Source of the DNA: Krasilnikovia cinnamomea | Lineage (GTDB): Bacteria > Actinomycetota > Actinomycetes > Mycobacteriales > Micromonosporaceae | NCBI RefSeq assembly: GCF_004217545.1 | Contig: NZ_SHKY01000001.1 | Coordinates: forward strand, 1,550,001 to 1,614,000 | Direction: 5' to 3' | Length of the DNA: 64,000 nucleotides | Shown: piece by piece, positions 1 to 7,666 of the stretch | Layout: every line of letters starts with the position of its first letter | Numbering within the stretch: the first letter of the stretch is position 1 | The notes under the pieces: model-generated | The model's database searches: none | Told to the model about the DNA's origin: nothing | Seen by the model: only the letters and a program-made list of their open reading frames with translations | Program-made: the position numbers and the translations under genes

Positions 1-1821
1 CTCCTCGGGGTAACCGATGCTGCGCAGCGCGCGCGGCACGGTCTGGTTGACGATCTGCATCGAGCCGCCGCCGACGAGCTTCTTGAACTTGACCAGGGCC
101 AGGTCGGGCTCGATGCCGGTGGTGTCGCAGTCCATCATCAGGCCGATGGTGCCGGTGGGCGCCAGCACGGACGCCTGGGCGTTGCGCCAGCCGTTCTTCT
201 CACCGATCTTGTTGCCGTTCTGCCACTGCTTGGTCGCCTCGCGGACGATGTCGGTGGCCACGGCGCCCTGCGGGCGGATGGCGTCGTTCGCGGCGGCGTG
301 CTTGCGCATGACCCGCTTGTGGGCGTCGGCGTTGCGGGCGTACCCGTCGTACGCGCCGACCACCCCGGCCAGCTCCGCCGAGCGGCGGTACGCCGTGCCC
401 GTCATCAGCGAGGTGATGGCGGCGGCCAGGCCGCGGCCCCCCTCCGAGTCGTACGGCAGGCCCGACGCCATGAGCAGCGCGCCGAGGTTCGCGTACCCGA
501 TGCCGAGCTGGCGGTACGCCCGGGTGGTCTCGCCGATCTTCACGGTCGGGAAGTCGGCGAAGCAGATGGAGATGTCCATGGCGGTGATGACGAACTCGAC
601 GCTCTGGACGAACTTCGCCACCTCGAAACCGCCCTCGGCGGTCAGGAACTTCATGAGGTTGAGCGACGCCAGGTTGCACGACGAGTCGTCCAGCGACATG
701 TACTCCGAGCACGGGTTGGACGCGGTGATCCGCCCGGTCTCCGGGTTGGTGTGCCAGTCGTTGATGGTGTCGTCGTACTGCAGGCCGGGGTCGGCGCACT
801 CCCAGGCGGCCTGGGCGATGTCACGGAACAGCTTGCGCGCGTCGATGCTCTCGATGACCTCGCCGTTGAGCCGGCCACGCAGGTCGAACGTGCCGCCTTC
901 GTCCACGGCGCGCATGAACTCGTCGCTGACGCGTACGGAGTTGTTGGCGTTCTGGTACTGGACGCTGACGATGTCCGAGCCGCCCAGGTCCATGTCGAAG
1001 CCCGCGTCGCGCAGCGCGCGGATCTTGTTCTCCTCGCGCGCCTTCGTCCACACGAACTCCTCGACGTCGGGGTGGTCGACGTCGAGGATGACCATCTTCG
1101 CGGCCCGCCGGGTCGCCCCGCCGGACTTGATCGTGCCCGCGCTGGCGTCCGCGCCGCGCATGAAGCTGACCGGGCCGCTGGCGGTGCCGCCGGAGGTCAG
1201 CAGCTCCTTGCTGGAACGGATCCGGGACAGGTTGACCCCGGAGCCGGAGCCGCCCTTGAAGATCAGTCCCTCCTCCTTGTACCAGTCCAGGATGGAGTCC
1301 ATCGAGTCGTCCACGGACAGGATGAAGCACGCGCTGACCTGCTGCGGCGAGGAGGTGCCGACGTTGAACCAGACCGGCGAGTTGAAGCTGAACACCTGGT
1401 GCAACAGCATCCAGGTCAGCTCGTGGTCGAAGATCTCGGCGTCGCCGGGGGTGGCGAAGTAGCCGTGCTCCTCGCCGGCCTTGCGGTAGGTCCGCACGAC
1501 GCGGTCGATGAGCTGCTTGAGGGACCACTCACGCTCCGGGGTGCCGACCGCGCCCCGGAAGTACTTGGTGGTGACGATGTTCGCGGCGTTGACGCTCCAG
1601 AAGTCGGGGTACTCCACCCCGCGCTGCTCGAAGTTGATCGAGCCGTCGCGCCAGTTCGTCATGACGACGTCGCGGCGCTCCCATTCGACCTCGTCGTACG
1701 GGTGGACGCCCTCGGTCGTCCACACCCGCTGGAGCCGCAACCCGCTGACCGCAGCTCCCGCAGCTCCCCCACTGCTGGCGCGCGTGCGCTGCCTTCCCGC
1801 TGCCATGCCGTCACCGGCCAT
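1..1821 (-). CDS. nrdJ: Adenosylcobalamin-dependent ribonucleotide reductase (class II), 3' end cut by window edge
   Basis: Reduces ribonucleotides to deoxyribonucleotides using coenzyme B12, in the cytoplasm. The first 607 residues are visible and the frame runs open through base 1, so the last third or so (usual family length about 950) lies outside. I place the start at ATG 1821, eight bases after a GAGGGGG ribosome site. An in-frame ATG at 1806 is the alternative. Family signs are the VWTTEGVHPYDEVEWERRD opening, the glycine-rich FKGGSGSGVNLSRIRS segment, and the catalytic NPCSEY loop with the radical-site Cys near residue 371. The gene lies 102 bp downstream of nrdR on the same strand, so the two probably form one transcript repressed by NrdR. 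No B12 riboswitch is visible in the short nrdR-nrdJ spacer. Confidence 0.97.
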   Translation of the reverse strand, partial: MAGDGMAAGRQRTRASSGGAAGAAVSGLRLQRVWTTEGVHPYDEVEWERRDVVMTNWRDGSINFEQRGVEYPDFWSVNAANIVTTKYFRGAVGTPEREWSLKQLIDRVVRTYRKAGEEHGYFATPGDAEIFDHELTWMLLHQVFSFNSPVWFNVGTSSPQQVSACFILSVDDSMDSILDWYKEEGLIFKGGSGSGVNLSRIRSSKELLTSGGTASGPVSFMRGADASAGTIKSGGATRRAAKMVILDVDHPDVEEFVWTKAREENKIRALRDAGFDMDLGGSDIVSVQYQNANNSVRVSDEFMRAVDEGGTFDLRGRLNGEVIESIDARKLFRDIAQAAWECADPGLQYDDTINDWHTNPETGRITASNPCSEYMSLDDSSCNLASLNLMKFLTAEGGFEVAKFVQSVEFVITAMDISICFADFPTVKIGETTRAYRQLGIGYANLGALLMASGLPYDSEGGRGLAAAITSLMTGTAYRRSAELAGVVGAYDGYARNADAHKRVMRKHAAANDAIRPQGAVATDIVREATKQWQNGNKIGEKNGWRNAQASVLAPTGTIGLMMDCDTTGIEPDLALVKFKKLVGGGSMQIVNQTVPRALRSIGYPEE

Positions 1822-1923
1822 GTGGTGTTCCCCCTCGTCGTGCCCCGCGACTGCCCGTCGCGACGCGCTGTGCGTTTCGTTCTTCAGGTCTTTGTGCGGC
1901 CGGGCGACGGCCGCAGCACTTCC

Positions 1924-2403
1924 TCATCGCGGCCGGGCGACGGCCGCATCGCTGCTCAGGGCGGCCTCGCGCAGGGCCACGATCTCCTTCTCGAACTCGT
2001 CGAGCGAGTCGAACGCCTTGTAGACGCTGGCGAAGCGCAGGTAGGCGACCTGGTCCAGCTCCCGCAGCGGGCCGAGGATGGCCAGGCCGACGTCGTGGCT
2101 GGGCACCTCGGCGGCGCCCTTGGCGCGGATCGTCTCCTCGACCTTCTGAGCCAGCAGGGCGATGGCGTCCTCGTCCACGGGACGACCCTGGCACGCCTTG
2201 CGCACCCCGCTCATGATTTTCGTACGGCTGAAGGGCTCCGTGACGCCGCTGCGCTTGACCACCGCCAGCACCGCCTCCTCGACCGTGGTGAACCGCTTGC
2301 CGCATTCGGGGCAGGACCGGCGCCGGCGGATCAGCTGGCCGTCCTCGGCTTCGCGCGAGTCGACCACGCGTGAGTCCGCGTGCCGGCAGTACGGGCACCG
2401 CAC
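1924..2403 (-). CDS. nrdR: Transcriptional repressor NrdR
   Basis: Zinc-ribbon plus ATP-cone repressor of ribonucleotide reductase genes; it senses dATP/ATP. The 159-aa product has two CPxC pairs (near residues 3-6 and 31-34) forming the zinc ribbon, an arginine-rich [18 protein letters not shown] segment, and the ATP-cone that follows ([14 protein letters not shown] onward). I chose GTG 2403 over the longer in-frame start at 2433, because AGGAGG sits six bases upstream and NrdR proteins characteristically begin V/M-R-C-P. It is first in a two-gene unit with nrdJ, its expected target. The paired operator-like sites just upstream suggest autoregulation. Confidence 0.95.
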   Translation of the reverse strand: MRCPYCRHADSRVVDSREAEDGQLIRRRRSCPECGKRFTTVEEAVLAVVKRSGVTEPFSRTKIMSGVRKACQGRPVDEDAIALLAQKVEETIRAKGAAEVPSHDVGLAILGPLRELDQVAYLRFASVYKAFDSLDEFEKEIVALREAALSSDAAVARPR

Positions 2404-2520
2404 CGAAGTCCTCCTGTCGCCGGGTATGGTCACCTGTCCCCAGGCACGCCGAACAGCAGCACGGCCAAGATCAAACTCGGCTCGCGCTGTGCCTGAGCGT
2501 GCGGAGAAGCGGGGGCCCCA

Positions 2521-2570
2521 ACCCCAACTTGTGGATGACTTACACCCTTGTAACTACTAGATGTTGGGGT
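2521..2570. promoter_or_regulatory. Candidate pair of NrdR boxes upstream of nrdR-nrdJ
   Basis: An 8-bp perfect inverted repeat (ACCCCAAC at 2521-2528, GTTGGGGT at 2563-2570) brackets two AT-richer imperfect palindromes, one centred near 2529.5 (CCAACTTGTGG) and one near 2560.5 (ACTACTAGATGTTGGG). The centres are about 31 bp apart, close to three helical turns. NrdR boxes usually occur in pairs at such integral spacing upstream of nrd genes. The right-hand site resembles the family consensus better than the left. The assignment rests on position and shape, not on a matrix score. Confidence 0.5.
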
Positions 2571-2689
2571 CGACGTTAGGCCGATGCCGAAGCCGACGCA
2601 AGTTCAACGGCGCGTCGCCGCGCCGATATTTCCGGCACCGTACGACCGGTGCGCCGTCGATTACGGGCCGCATCACCGGCGTCCCGTTT

Positions 2690-3082
2690 TCATCCCGTAC
2701 GGGGCAGTTCGCGGGCCTCACCGTGATCTACGGCATAGGCCGGGGCGGCGTGCCGGACCGGGGGCGCGGCGGCGTGCGACGCCGTGGTGAACAACACCAC
2801 GCTGGCGAGCGAGGCCAGCGCCAGGAAGAACAGGAACACGACCACCTCACCGCGGCGGGTCAGCCGCAACGGCGGCCGGTGCGGGCCGCCCGGCACCCCG
2901 CCGCCCGACACCCCGCCGCCCGACACCCCGCCGCCCGAGCGCGCACCGCCGCCGAACAGCGCACCGGTGGCCGCCACGCCGTCCGTCGCCGCGCGTCCCG
3001 ACGCCATGCCGCCGCCCGGCACGATGCCCGACACCATGCGGCCCGACACCATGCCGCCCGTCGCCACGCCGCTCGGCGCCAT
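2690..3082 (-). CDS. Small SOS-linked membrane protein divergent from lexA (DivS/Rv2719c position, no LysM)
   Basis: A 130-aa protein. A Gly/Ser/Val-rich low-complexity N-terminus (residues 1-70, with GGGVS repeats) leads to a positively charged [13 protein letters not shown] collar, one transmembrane helix (about residues 84-103) and a short tail of about 27 residues. ATG 3082 is preferred over the upstream in-frame start at 3241, because the longer form would place the SOS operators inside the gene; GAGAAGGGGG precedes ATG 3082. Genes at this position, divergent from lexA, usually encode SOS cell-division suppressors (DivS, Rv2719c/ChiZ), often as a membrane anchor plus LysM. No LysM is found here in any frame down to nrdR. 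A division-suppressor role is inferred from position and control only. Confidence 0.6.
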   Translation of the reverse strand: MAPSGVATGGMVSGRMVSGIVPGGGMASGRAATDGVAATGALFGGGARSGGGVSGGGVSGGGVPGGPHRPPLRLTRRGEVVVFLFFLALASLASVVLFTTASHAAAPPVRHAAPAYAVDHGEARELPRTG

Positions 3083-3097
3083 GCCCCCGCCCCCTTC

Positions 3098-3129
3098 TCG
3101 TACGGGCGTTCGATCGAACGCCCGTACGA
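3098..3129. promoter_or_regulatory. 32-bp perfect palindrome made of two opposed LexA-box-like sites
   Basis: The 32-bp segment is an exact palindrome centred on CGATCG. Each arm contains GAAC-N4-GTAC (3116-3127 reading rightward, 3100-3111 reading leftward), one base off the usual actinobacterial SOS core GAAC-N4-GTTC. It lies just upstream of the small membrane-protein gene's ribosome site and about 210 bp before the lexA start, so it suits control of the divergent pair. LexA binding is inferred. Confidence 0.6.
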
Positions 3130-3139
3130 TGGTGTACCA

Positions 3140-3151
3140 GAACAGGCGTAC
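3140..3151. promoter_or_regulatory. LexA-box-like site GAACAGGCGTAC
   Basis: A third GAAC-N4-GTAC site in the divergent lexA region. The same 12-mer, embedded in an almost identical CCAGAACAGGCGTACG-type context, recurs upstream of recA at 27723-27734. That recurrence supports a shared SOS operator variant in this organism. Confidence 0.6.
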
Positions 3152-3339
3152 GGAAGTCACGCACAGATGGGCGACACGCCGCAATCGACGTCGTACAGAT
3201 GTTTGAATATGTCCGACCGCGCCGATACGGTTCTGCGACAAGAGGGGTCAGCCGGACGAACACCCATCCCCACGGGCGTTCCCGGCTCCGCGACGCACCA
3301 CGTGCCGACAGGCACTGGCCGACAGGAGGGCGGACGGAC

Positions 3340-4131
3340 GTGTCGACCGACGACCGGACCAGCCGGCAGCATCAACCGGGCAGGAAGCCCGAGCCCACCA
3401 ACACCTCGGCGGCCATCCGCCGTCGCACGCCGAGCCGGGCCCGCGGCGGCGAGCCGCAGCTGCGCGCCGTGACGCCGGTCAGCCAGTTCCCGGAGCAGGT
3501 CACCACCGAACTGACCGCGCGCCAGCGGCGCATCCTCGAGTTCATCCGGGACTGGGTCGAGCGGCACGGCTACCCGCCGAGCGTGCGCGAGATCGGCGAG
3601 GCGGTCGGGCTGGTGTCGCCGTCCAGCGTGGCGTATCAACTGAAGGCCCTGGAGAACAAGGGGTTCCTGCGGCGCGACCCGAACCGGCCGCGCGCGGTCG
3701 ACGTCCGTACACCCAGTGAGCTGACCGACGACGAGGCCCTGCGTTCGGCCCGCCCCGCCCCGGCCTACGTGCCGCTGGTCGGGCGCATCGCCGCCGGTGG
3801 CCCGATCCTGGCCGAGCAGGCCGTCGAGGACTTCTTCCCGCTGCCGCGCGAGCTGGTCGGCGAGGGTGACGTCTTCATGCTGGAGGTCAAGGGCGACTCG
3901 ATGATCGACGCCGCGATCTGCAACGGCGACTGGGTCGTCGTGCGCCAGCAGCCGACCGCCAACGCGGGCGACATCGTGGCCGCGATGATCGACGGCGAGG
4001 CGACCGTCAAGAGCTACCGCCAGCGGGACGGGCACGTGTGGCTGATGCCGGCGAACCCGGCGTTCGATCCGATCCCGGGCGACGACGCGACCATCATGGG
4101 CCGCGTCGTCGCGGTGCTGCGCCGGGTCTGA
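3340..4131 (+). CDS. lexA: SOS repressor LexA
   Basis: Represses DNA-damage genes and self-cleaves when RecA filaments form. The 263-aa product has the winged-helix domain ([20 protein letters not shown], then [20 protein letters not shown]) and the S24 peptidase domain. The cleavage bond is A152-G153 in GRIAAGGP. The catalytic dyad is S187 (KGDSM) and K224 (ATVKSY). GTG 3340 is chosen because GGAGGG lies nine bases upstream; an in-frame start at 3199 would add 47 unconserved residues. The Arg/Pro-rich first 60 residues before the DNA-binding domain are long but ordinary for actinomycetes. It is divergent from the small membrane protein and probably autoregulated through the shared boxes. Confidence 0.97.
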   Translation: MSTDDRTSRQHQPGRKPEPTNTSAAIRRRTPSRARGGEPQLRAVTPVSQFPEQVTTELTARQRRILEFIRDWVERHGYPPSVREIGEAVGLVSPSSVAYQLKALENKGFLRRDPNRPRAVDVRTPSELTDDEALRSARPAPAYVPLVGRIAAGGPILAEQAVEDFFPLPRELVGEGDVFMLEVKGDSMIDAAICNGDWVVVRQQPTANAGDIVAAMIDGEATVKSYRQRDGHVWLMPANPAFDPIPGDDATIMGRVVAVLRRV

Positions 4132-4167
4132 CCGGGCGCAACTGAGCGGACGGCAGGAACTGGGCTG

Positions 4168-4192
4168 ACGGCGGGCGGGGTGCGTCCGCCGT
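4168..4192. terminator. Possible bidirectional terminator between lexA and the convergent gene
   Basis: ACGGCGG pairs with CCGCCGT across an 11-nt loop in the 61-bp convergent gap. There is no T-run, as is usual in high-GC actinomycetes. Weak evidence. Confidence 0.35.
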
Positions 4193-6001
4193 TCAGCGCC
4201 CGTATCCGGGCGGGTCGTACGGGCGGCCCGTGCCGGGCGGCCGGTCGTCGTCCGGCGGGCCGTCGTCGGAGCCGAACCAGCCGTTCGGCAGCGGGTTGTC
4301 GCCCGGGCGACTGCCCGGTGGTGGTCCCGCCGGGGGCGCTCCGTAGACACCGCCGCCGGGGCGGGCAGGCTGGCCGCCGCCGGCGCGGCCGGGCGGACCG
4401 GCACCCGGCCCGGGAGGCGGCGCGGGTCGACCGGCGGGCGACATCGGACGTCCGGACGGAGGGCCGGGCGGACCAGCGGGCGGGCGGCCGGGGTGCTGTC
4501 CGTTGGGCTGCGGTCCGCGCGGATGCTGTCCGCCGGGCTGCGCGCCGCCGGGCTGCGGTCCACCGGATTGCGGTCCGCGGGGATGGCCGCCGAGCTGCTG
4601 TCCGCGGGGGGGCTGTCCGGCGGGGTGTCCGGGACGGCCTTGGGCGGGGCCCGGGTGGCCGCCGGGCGCGGCCCCGGCCGAGGGGCCACCGGAGTAGACG
4701 CCGCCGCGCGATGGTGCCGGCGAGTGGGGTTTGGTGCCGTACACGCCGCCGCCGGGGGGTGGCCCGCCCCGGTTGGCGCCGTACACCGGTCCGACGCCGG
4801 GCGGCCGGGCGCTCAGCGGTGCCGCCGCCGGGCCGCCGACCGACAGCAGCTCCGTCTCGGCGTCGGCGGGTTTCGGAGCGGCGGCCGCGGGCGCGGGTGA
4901 GACCGGTTCGAGCGCCGGCTTCTTGCGGGAACGCATGATGCCGCTGACCCCGAGCCCCACGAGCAGGGCGCCGAGCGCTCCAACGCCGCCGACCATGTAG
5001 GTGAGGTCCTTCAGGCTGAGTTCGGAGTACCAGGCCGGGCTCGCGCTGTCCTGGGGGGTCTTCGCCTTCGCCCCCGCGCTGACGACCTGCGTGGCCGGGG
5101 TGTAGCGCAACAGGAAGTTCGCCGTGTCCGCGCTGAACTGCCCCATGTCGGACACGGTGACGTACGCCTTGCCGTCCGGGGTGTAGCTGATCGCCTCACC
5201 GAACGGCTCATTCGGCAGTGGCGTCTGACGCGGGGTGCCCTTCAGCGCGGCAACCATGTCCCCGCCCGTGACGTCCCATTCGAAGGCGTCGGCGTAGGTG
5301 CGGATGACCACCTTCGTGCCGTCGGGCGAGACCGCGGCACCGGTGGCGACCAACCGACCGACCGGTCCCAGCGGGTTGGCCGTGTCGGACGACGGGAGGG
5401 TGACCTCGCCCACCCGGCGCAGCGGCACCCCGTCGGCGCTGTCGGCCTTGAGCGCTGCGGCGGGCTTGTACAGGCCAGCCTTGCCGGCATCCTTGGTCAC
5501 CACGATCGGGATGCCGTCGCCGTCGAGGAGCAGCCCCTCGGCGTCGTGCGCGCCGTCGGGGTACTTCAGCCGGTACAGCGTGGGGCTCTTCGACCCGGTC
5601 GCGGGCATCTTCCAGAGCGCGATGGTGGCGCGCTTCTTGTCGTTGTCACCGGTGTCGCCGATCCACAGCGTCTTGCGGTCCCGGGAGAGCGCCATGTCCT
5701 CGGTGTCCAGCGGGCCCTTGCCCGAGTAGGGCACCGCATTCGTGACCTTGCACGTCTGGTCGAGGTAGAAGACCTTCTTCTGGGTCTCGCGGTCCGTACT
5801 GTCGTTGACGGTGATGAAGCCGTTCGTCGTCGCCACCAGTCCGGACAGCTCGGTGAGCCGGGTGTCCTCGACCTTGCAGAGCTTCTTGGCGGGCGCTGCC
5901 TTCACGTCCGCGGCCACGGGAGCCGGCATGGCGTGAGCGCTGGCCGCACCCACCATGACCAGGCCACCAGCCACTAGGATCGAGAACACGAGACGCCGCA
6001 T
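4193..6001 (-). CDS. Secreted propeller-like protein with one membrane helix and a long Pro/Gly-rich cytoplasmic tail
   Basis: A 602-aa product. It begins with a signal peptide (MRRLVFSILVAGGLVMVGAA, cleavage probably after AHA), followed by an extracellular domain of about 300 residues. That domain has repeated short strands such as TEDMALSRDRKTLWIGDTGDN and AHDAEGLLLDGDGIPIVVTK, the style of beta-propeller/phytase-like domains. One transmembrane helix lies near residues 337-357 (GGVGALGALLVGLG), then RSRKK, then about 240 residues of Pro/Gly/Gln low complexity. ATG 6001 starts at the signal peptide; upstream in-frame starts add residues unlike a signal. I do not recognise a named family. 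The layout suggests a surface sensor or binding protein with an intracellular scaffold tail (inference). Confidence 0.7.
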   Translation of the reverse strand: MRRLVFSILVAGGLVMVGAASAHAMPAPVAADVKAAPAKKLCKVEDTRLTELSGLVATTNGFITVNDSTDRETQKKVFYLDQTCKVTNAVPYSGKGPLDTEDMALSRDRKTLWIGDTGDNDKKRATIALWKMPATGSKSPTLYRLKYPDGAHDAEGLLLDGDGIPIVVTKDAGKAGLYKPAAALKADSADGVPLRRVGEVTLPSSDTANPLGPVGRLVATGAAVSPDGTKVVIRTYADAFEWDVTGGDMVAALKGTPRQTPLPNEPFGEAISYTPDGKAYVTVSDMGQFSADTANFLLRYTPATQVVSAGAKAKTPQDSASPAWYSELSLKDLTYMVGGVGALGALLVGLGVSGIMRSRKKPALEPVSPAPAAAAPKPADAETELLSVGGPAAAPLSARPPGVGPVYGANRGGPPPGGGVYGTKPHSPAPSRGGVYSGGPSAGAAPGGHPGPAQGRPGHPAGQPPRGQQLGGHPRGPQSGGPQPGGAQPGGQHPRGPQPNGQHPGRPPAGPPGPPSGRPMSPAGRPAPPPGPGAGPPGRAGGGQPARPGGGVYGAPPAGPPPGSRPGDNPLPNGWFGSDDGPPDDDRPPGTGRPYDPPGYGR

Positions 6002-6092
6002 CGGACCAGTGTCGCATGCGGCGCACCGTGCTGGCGTCACGCGCGGATCGGCCCAGGTGCGCACGCCTGTCGTGTCCGTTATGCCCGGATGA

Positions 6093-7493
6093 TCAGGCCC
6101 GGTAGGTCGCCAGCTCGGCCGCCAGCCGCTCGTCCACCCGCACCCGCAGCTCCGTGCCCGCCTCGGTGTGTTCGGTGCCCAGCACCTGCCCGTGGCGGTG
6201 GATCAGGGCCACCAGGTCGCCCCGGTCGTACGGCAGCACGACCCGCAGGTCCACGGCGGGCCGCGGCAACCGGTGCGCGATCGCCGCCCGCAGATCCTCG
6301 ATCCCCACCCCGGTACGCGCCGAGACGAACACCGCGTCCGGCCAGATCCGCTTCAGCCGCAGCAGCGCCTCCTCGTCCGCCGCGTCGACCTTGTTGACCA
6401 CCAGGAGCTCGGGGATCCGGTCGGCCCCCACCTCGCTGAGCACCTCACGGACCGCCACGACCTGACCCTCCGGGTCCGGATCGGCACCGTCGACGACGTG
6501 CACCACCAGGTCGGCGTACGAGACCTCCTCCAGCGTCGAGCGGAACGCCTCGACGATCTGGTGCGGCAGGTGCCGGACGAAGCCCACCGTGTCGGACAGC
6601 GTGTAGACGCGCCCGTCCTCGGCGGCCGCCCGGCGGGTGGTCGGATCCAGCGTGGCGAACAGCGCATTCTCCACCAGCACCCCGGCCTGGGTCAGCCGGT
6701 TGAGCAGGCTCGACTTGCCCGCGTTCGTGTAGCCCGCGATCGCCACGGCCGGCACCCCCGCCTGGGAGCGGCGCGAGCGCTTGGTCTGGCGTACGGTGCG
6801 CATGCTCTTGATCTCGCGCCGCAGCTTGGCGATGCGGTGGTTGATCCGGCGCCGGTCGGTCTCCAGCTTGGTCTCACCGGGACCGCGCAGGCCTACGCCA
6901 CCGCCCGCACCGCCGCCCCGGCCGGAGCCGCCGGACTGGCGGGACAGGCTCTCGCCCCAACCGCGCAGGCGCGGGAGCAGGTACTGCAGCTGGGCCAGCT
7001 CGACCTGGGCCTTGCCCTCGCGGCTCTTGGCGTGCTGGGCGAAGATGTCCAGGATCAGCGCGGTCCGGTCGACGACCTTGACCTTGGTCTGCTGCTCCAG
7101 GTTGCGCAGCTGCGACGGGGACAGCTCGCCGTCGCAGATCACGGTGTCGGCGCCGGTCGCCACGACGACGTCGCGCAACTCGTCGACCTTGCCCCGGCCG
7201 ATGAAGGTGGCCGCGTCCGGACGGCTGCGCCGCTGGATGAGGCCCTCCAGCACCTGGGAACCGGCGGTCTCGGCGAGCGCGGCCAGCTCGGTCAGCGAGT
7301 TGTCCGCGTCGGCGGCGCTGCCCTCGGTCCAGACGCCCACCAGGACGACCCGCTCCAGGCGCAGCTGCCGGTACTCGACCTCGGTGATGTCGGTGAGCTC
7401 GGTGGAAAGGCCGGCCACCCGCCGTAGCGAATGCCGTTCCTCCAGTTCCAGCTCGCCGGTGGTGACATCGGGTTCGAAAAGCTCGGTTCGCAA
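6093..7493 (-). CDS. hflX: Ribosome-associated GTPase HflX
   Basis: GTPase that splits or rescues stalled 70S ribosomes, typically under stress. It shows the HflX-specific N-terminal domain (ERVVLVGVWTEG, then LIQRRSRPDAATFIGRGK), a Gly-rich linker ([21 protein letters not shown]), and a GTPase domain with the P-loop GYTNAGKS near residue 254, DTVGF, and NKVD. I place the start at TTG 7493 because AGGAGG lies about eight bases upstream. An in-frame ATG at 7547 would add 18 residues and run into the divergent malic-enzyme leader. It is transcribed alone, facing the malic enzyme gene. Confidence 0.95.
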   Translation of the reverse strand: MRTELFEPDVTTGELELEERHSLRRVAGLSTELTDITEVEYRQLRLERVVLVGVWTEGSAADADNSLTELAALAETAGSQVLEGLIQRRSRPDAATFIGRGKVDELRDVVVATGADTVICDGELSPSQLRNLEQQTKVKVVDRTALILDIFAQHAKSREGKAQVELAQLQYLLPRLRGWGESLSRQSGGSGRGGGAGGGVGLRGPGETKLETDRRRINHRIAKLRREIKSMRTVRQTKRSRRSQAGVPAVAIAGYTNAGKSSLLNRLTQAGVLVENALFATLDPTTRRAAAEDGRVYTLSDTVGFVRHLPHQIVEAFRSTLEEVSYADLVVHVVDGADPDPEGQVVAVREVLSEVGADRIPELLVVNKVDAADEEALLRLKRIWPDAVFVSARTGVGIEDLRAAIAHRLPRPAVDLRVVLPYDRGDLVALIHRHGQVLGTEHTEAGTELRVRVDERLAAELATYRA

Positions 7494-7666
7494 AAGGGTG
7501 ACCTCCTCGGCCCGATGGTGGCATGCCGTACGTCGAGGCGCATCCACATATCGGGGCCGGGCGTTGTCGATGGGTGTATGACTCCTCGGTAACCACCGGA
7601 TTGGCTGCCGGAATTCCGCAAGCGCAAGAATGCCAGGATGTACCCGCCAACGCCGGAGGGAAAACC

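Noticed and set aside
1822-1923. Possible B12 riboswitch before nrdJ
   Set aside because: The nrdR-nrdJ spacer is only 102 bp and shows no B12-box-like sequence or suitable length.
298-2373. 691-codon open frame on the plus strand across nrdJ/nrdR
   Set aside because: Antisense shadow caused by high GC; the minus strand encodes clear NrdJ and NrdR. The same applies to the other long antisense frames over hflX, miaB, lhr, recA, rnj and ftsK.
2434-2689. Search for a LysM domain continuing the lexA-divergent protein in another frame
   Set aside because: None of the minus-strand frames contains a recognisable VxPGDTLWxIA-type LysM start.
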